A DNA stretch of 64,000 nucleotides from Mesonia sp008017825 (GTDB lineage: Bacteria; Bacteroidota; Bacteroidia; Flavobacteriales; Flavobacteriaceae). The notes under the pieces are model-generated. The model saw nothing but the letters and a program-made list of their open reading frames with translations, did no database searches and had not been told where the DNA came from. Position numbers and translations under genes: made by a program. Positions 60,668-64,000 of the stretch are shown piece by piece. The stretch's first letter is position 1. Each line of letters begins with the position of its first letter. The stretch spans positions 1-64,000 of the forward strand of contig NZ_VRLS01000093.1 of the NCBI RefSeq assembly GCF_008017825.1, read 5' to 3'.

Positions 60668-61954
60668 ATGAGTTTAATTATAGAAATTCACGCAAGACAA
60701 ATTTTTGATTCTCGTGGTAATCCAACAGTAGAAGTAGATGTAATTACTGAAAACGGAATAATGGGAAGAGCAGCTGTGCCTTCTGGTGCCTCTACGGGAG
60801 AGCATGAAGCAGTTGAGTTAAGAGATGGTGGAAAAGACTACCTAGGGAAAGGAGTTTTAAAAGCTGTTGAAAATGTAAATATAGATATTGCAAACCATTT
60901 GCTAGGACATTCAGTATTTGAGCAAGCTGCAATTGATCAATTGATGATAGATTTAGATGGCACCCCAAACAAATCTAAATTGGGAGCCAATGCTATTTTA
61001 GGAGTTTCTCTTGCTGTAGCAAAAGCTGCCGCTAACGAGCTAGGTTTACCGTTATATCGCTATGTTGGTGGGGTGAGTGCAAAAACACTTCCTGTACCGA
61101 TGATGAACATAATTAATGGAGGTTCTCATAGTGATGCTCCTATCGCTTTTCAAGAGTTTATGATTATGCCAGTTTTAGCAGAATACTTTACGGAAGCTTT
61201 AAAAATGGGTTCAGAGATTTTTCATCAACTAAAAAAGGTATTACACGATAGAAATTTAAGTACTGCTGTAGGAGATGAAGGAGGTTTTGCTCCAACCCTT
61301 AACGGTACCGAAGATGCTTTAGATAGTATTAAATTAGCTGTAGAAAATGCAGGTTACTCTTTTGGTACAGAAATTATGATAGCTTTAGATTGCGCTGCTG
61401 CGGAATTTTATGAAGGTGGAAAATACAACTACAAGAAATTTGAAGGAGAAGGAGGAGAAGTAAGAACTAGCGAAGAGCAAGCTCAATACTTAACCGAATT
61501 ATCTCAACAATACCCTATTATTTCTATTGAAGATGGAATGGATGAAAATGATTGGGAAGGTTGGAGAATTTTAACTGAAAAAGTTGGTGATAAAGTACAA
61601 TTAGTGGGAGACGATTTATTTGTGACCAATGTAGAACGTTTGCAAAAAGGTATCAAAGAGAATATAGCTAATTCAATCTTAATCAAAGTGAATCAGATAG
61701 GAACATTAACCGAAACCATTGCAGCGGTAAATATGGCTCACAATGCAGGATATACATCTGTAATGTCACACAGATCTGGAGAAACTGAAGATAATACTAT
61801 AGCAGATTTAGCTGTGGCCTTAAATACAGGTCAAATTAAAACAGGTTCAGCTTCAAGAAGTGATCGTATGTCAAAATACAATCAATTATTACGTATTGAA
61901 GAAGAGTTGGGTGATGTAGCTTTTTATCCGAAAAAAGGAGCTTTTAAGATCTAA
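60668..61954 (+). CDS. eno: Enolase
   Basis: Enolase converts 2-phosphoglycerate to phosphoenolpyruvate in glycolysis. The 428-residue protein has the N-terminal ARQIFDSRGNPTVEVDV, the loop PSGASTGEHEAVELRD, the metal-binding ALDCAAAEFY, IEDGMDENDWEGW and VGDDLFVTN segments, the catalytic-lysine region ILIKVNQIGTLTE, and the VMSHRSGETEDNTIADLAV signature. It is full length and followed by a terminator. Confidence 0.98.
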   Translation: MSLIIEIHARQIFDSRGNPTVEVDVITENGIMGRAAVPSGASTGEHEAVELRDGGKDYLGKGVLKAVENVNIDIANHLLGHSVFEQAAIDQLMIDLDGTPNKSKLGANAILGVSLAVAKAAANELGLPLYRYVGGVSAKTLPVPMMNIINGGSHSDAPIAFQEFMIMPVLAEYFTEALKMGSEIFHQLKKVLHDRNLSTAVGDEGGFAPTLNGTEDALDSIKLAVENAGYSFGTEIMIALDCAAAEFYEGGKYNYKKFEGEGGEVRTSEEQAQYLTELSQQYPIISIEDGMDENDWEGWRILTEKVGDKVQLVGDDLFVTNVERLQKGIKENIANSILIKVNQIGTLTETIAAVNMAHNAGYTSVMSHRSGETEDNTIADLAVALNTGQIKTGSASRSDRMSKYNQLLRIEEELGDVAFYPKKGAFKI

Positions 61955-61974
61955 TTTTTAGTATATAAATAAGT

Positions 61975-62010
61975 AAAAAAGCTTCACCATTTGGTGAAGC
62001 TTTTTTTTAT
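61975..62010 (+). terminator. Terminator downstream of eno
   Basis: AAAAAAGCTTCACC / GGTGAAGCTTTTTT forms a near-perfect stem with a 4-base ATTT loop and a long T-run, 20 bases after the eno stop. Confidence 0.9.
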
Positions 62011-62138
62011 GTATTAAATTAAGATTAAATTAACAACAATAAGGGGTTCACACTCAAATTTACAATGAGATTTGTCTTAAAATTAATACTATTTTTTGTA
62101 AATTAGCAGCACTTAAAATTAAAAATTATATTATACAT

Positions 62139-63425
62139 ATGTCAAAGACAGCTACTATAGAATTAGACGGGAAAAAATATGACTTTCCAGTTGTTGTAGG
62201 AACCGAGAATGAGGTTGCCATCGAGATTAAATCTTTACGTGGAGATACAGGAGGCTTAATTACTTTAGATCCAGGTTATAAAAACACAGGATCGTGTAAA
62301 AGTGCAATAACCTTTTTAAATGGAGAAGAAGGGATTTTACGTTACCGTGGATATTCTATTGAGGAATTAGCAGATAAAGCTAGTTTTTTAGAAGTAGCAT
62401 ACTTATTGATTTTTGGAGAATTACCAACACAAGATCAATTAGATAAATTATATAAAGACATAAAGAAAGAATCTCATGTAGATGAAGAAATGAAGAAAAT
62501 CTTAGATGGTTTTCCTAAATCGGCTCATCCCATGGGAGTTTTATCTTCGTTAACGAGTGCCTTAATTGCGTTTAATCCAAGTGCAGTTAATGTAGATTCA
62601 GATGAAGAAATGTATAATGCTATTATTAAATTATTAGCTAAGTTTCCAGTTTTAGTTGCTTGGACATTAAGAAAGAAAAACGGACAGCCTCTAGATTATG
62701 GAGATAGTTCTTTAGGTTATGTTGACAATATATTAAAAATGATGTTTAAGAAGCCACATGAGAACTACGAAGTAGATCCTGTTGTTTCTTCAGCATTAAA
62801 TAAATTATTGATCTTACACGCAGATCACGAACAAAACTGTTCAACTTCTACTGTTAGAATCGTAGGTTCTTCTCACGCCGGTCTATTTGCTTCAATATCT
62901 GCTGGTATTTCTGCTCTTTGGGGACCACTTCACGGAGGTGCCAACCAAGCGGTGATTGAAATGCTTGAGGGTATTAAACAAGATGGTGGAGATACTAAAA
63001 AGTATATGGGTAAAGCTAAAGATAAGGAGGATCCATTCCGTTTAATGGGATTCGGTCATCGTGTTTATAAGAACTTTGACCCTCGTGCAAAAATCATTAA
63101 GAAATCTGCAGATGATGTTTTAAATCAATTAGGAGTTGAAGATCCTGTTTTAGATATCGCTAAAGGTTTGGAGAAAGAAGCTTTAGAAGATAGCTACTTC
63201 GTTGATAGAAAATTATATCCTAACGTAGATTTCTATTCAGGAATTATTTATAGAGCATTGGGTATTCCTACCGAAATGTTTACGGTAATGTTTGCTTTGG
63301 GTAGATTGCCAGGATGGATCGCTCAATGGAGAGAAATGCGTTTAGAAAAAGAACCAATTGGACGTCCAAGACAAGTTTATACAGGAGAGAATCTAAGAGA
63401 TTTTAAAGATATCTCTAAAAGATAA
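62139..63425 (+). CDS. gltA: Citrate synthase
   Basis: Citrate synthase condenses acetyl-CoA with oxaloacetate to enter the TCA cycle. The 428-residue protein is of the large Gram-negative type: an N-terminal domain with TLDPGYKNTGSCKSAITF, EGILRYRGYSIEELA, the catalytic histidines in HADHEQNCSTSTVR and WGPLHGGANQAVIEML, GFGHRVYKNFDPRAKIIK with the catalytic region, and C-terminal GWIAQWREMRLEKEPIGRPRQVYTG. It is monocistronic, between two terminators. Confidence 0.97.
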   Translation: MSKTATIELDGKKYDFPVVVGTENEVAIEIKSLRGDTGGLITLDPGYKNTGSCKSAITFLNGEEGILRYRGYSIEELADKASFLEVAYLLIFGELPTQDQLDKLYKDIKKESHVDEEMKKILDGFPKSAHPMGVLSSLTSALIAFNPSAVNVDSDEEMYNAIIKLLAKFPVLVAWTLRKKNGQPLDYGDSSLGYVDNILKMMFKKPHENYEVDPVVSSALNKLLILHADHEQNCSTSTVRIVGSSHAGLFASISAGISALWGPLHGGANQAVIEMLEGIKQDGGDTKKYMGKAKDKEDPFRLMGFGHRVYKNFDPRAKIIKKSADDVLNQLGVEDPVLDIAKGLEKEALEDSYFVDRKLYPNVDFYSGIIYRALGIPTEMFTVMFALGRLPGWIAQWREMRLEKEPIGRPRQVYTGENLRDFKDISKR

Positions 63426-63446
63426 TCACTTGCAGTAAGTAAAGTT

Positions 63447-63479
63447 AAAAGCTTCATAGAGATATGAAGCTTTTTTTAT
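63447..63479 (+). terminator. Terminator downstream of gltA
   Basis: AAAAGCTTCAT-AGAGAT-ATGAAGCTTTT stem-loop followed by T-rich sequence, 21 bases after the gltA stop. Confidence 0.88.
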
Positions 63480-63499
63480 ATTTGTAAAAATTTGAAATT

Positions 63500-64000
63500 A
63501 TGTTAAAACTTCATATTACCAACGAAACTTCGCGGCTTAGGGCCGTTATTTTGGGCTTAGCCAACAGCAATGGACCAACGCCAACATTAGAAGAAGCCTA
63601 CGATCCTAAATCTGCTGAATATATAAAAGCGGGAACCTACCCTTTAGAAAAAGATATGGTAGAAGAAATGACAGCGGTTAGAGATGTATTAGAAAAGTAT
63701 GAAGTTAAAATATATCGACCAGAACAAATTGAAGATTACAATCAAATTTTCACTAGAGATATAGGTTTTGTAATTGATGATATATTTTTTAAAGCTAATA
63801 TCTTACCCGATAGAGAAAGAGAAATTGATGCTATACAGTATGTAATCGATCAAATAGATCCGAAGAAAGTTCACCGTTTTCCTGAAGATCATCATATTGA
63901 AGGAGGTGATGTTATGCCAATAGGAGACTATATTTTTGTAGGGACTTATAGAGAAAGCGATTACAGCAATTACATTACGGCAAGAACCAATATGAAGGCT
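63500..64000 (+). CDS. Amidinotransferase / dimethylarginine dimethylaminohydrolase family protein, 5' part
   Basis: The gene runs off the right edge; 167 codons are visible. The product resembles the guanidino-group-modifying (arginine deiminase-like) superfamily: LHITNETSRLRAVILG at the start, YEVKIYRPEQIEDYNQIFTRDIGFVIDD with the RD pair, and FPEDHHIEGGDVMPIGDYIFVG, which contains the catalytic-type Glu of the EGGD motif. The nucleophilic cysteine would lie near the C-terminus, outside the window. Substrate cannot be assigned; arginine or methylarginine derivatives are typical. The ATG at 63500 follows the gltA terminator. Confidence 0.8.
   Translation, partial: MLKLHITNETSRLRAVILGLANSNGPTPTLEEAYDPKSAEYIKAGTYPLEKDMVEEMTAVRDVLEKYEVKIYRPEQIEDYNQIFTRDIGFVIDDIFFKANILPDREREIDAIQYVIDQIDPKKVHRFPEDHHIEGGDVMPIGDYIFVGTYRESDYSNYITARTNMKA

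Noticed and set aside
62071..62106. Possible gltA promoter TTTG ... TAAATTAG
   Set aside because: The spacer is 24 bases and the -7 box has a mismatch, so it is too weak to list.

Overview
The window is a piece of an AT-rich chromosome from a member of the Bacteroidota, almost certainly a marine-type Flavobacteriaceae. The evidence is the TAnnTTTG-type -7 promoter elements, the near absence of strong Shine-Dalgarno sequences, a SusC/SusD outer-membrane pair, surface lipoproteins with acidic residues after the lipobox cysteine, BlaI/BlaR1-type signalling genes and the family-level look of the housekeeping proteins. The species cannot be named from the sequence alone.

Layout. (1) 1-220: the 3' end of a 5S rRNA gene, a perfect 18-bp palindrome and a strong terminator, so an rRNA operon ends here. 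(2) 221-9,000: a sugar aminotransferase, a nitroreductase, a divergent BlaI/M56-peptidase signalling cassette with two candidate operator dyads in its promoter, TPR and lipoprotein genes, an outer-membrane-like protein and a membrane glycosyltransferase. (3) 9,092-18,193: ruvC (TTG start), ferritin, glutathione peroxidase, an M3 oligopeptidase, an LpxR-type lipid A deacylase, purE/purK, adk-obgE and a DUF4136 lipoprotein. (4) 18,194-33,819: a giant alpha-2-macroglobulin-like protein that carries a SusC-type carboxypeptidase-regulatory plus TonB-plug module, a TPR protein, mpl, a DUF1569 protein, radC, a degenerate polysaccharide-deacetylase-like protein, a YjjG-type phosphatase, rarA, a rhomboid protease and an rlmB-type methyltransferase. 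(5) 33,888-42,156: a four-gene SusC/SusD operon with two surface lipoproteins but no linked hydrolase or regulator, then an Omp85-family protein. (6) 42,332-59,420: the fused str-S10-spc-alpha ribosomal super-operon from rpsL to rplQ, including fusA, secY, infA and rpoA. (7) 59,507-64,000: carA, eno, gltA and the start of an amidinotransferase-family gene cut by the window edge.

How the genes fit together. The right half is core information processing and central metabolism in the usual gene order. The left half is dominated by envelope functions: nutrient import through SusCD, lipid A remodelling, peptidoglycan recycling (Mpl), envelope protease sensing (BlaI/BlaR1-like) and protease trapping or surveillance (A2M-like). 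Gene packing is tight. Six convergent pairs end within about 12 bases of each other, or overlap, without an intrinsic terminator.

The observations most worth a second look are the SusC module embedded in the A2M-like protein, the paired AACTAA-type dyads abutting the blaI promoter, the apparent loss of metal-binding residues in the deacetylase-like protein at 28,188-29,474, the 15-bp hairpin between rpsJ and rplC, the GC-rich CGCTTCCGCGGAAGCG palindromes recurring inside unrelated genes, and a rarA promoter so close to the ATG that the transcript may be leaderless. No tRNA, CRISPR array, insertion sequence or prophage was seen, and no gene-free stretch exceeds 300 bases.
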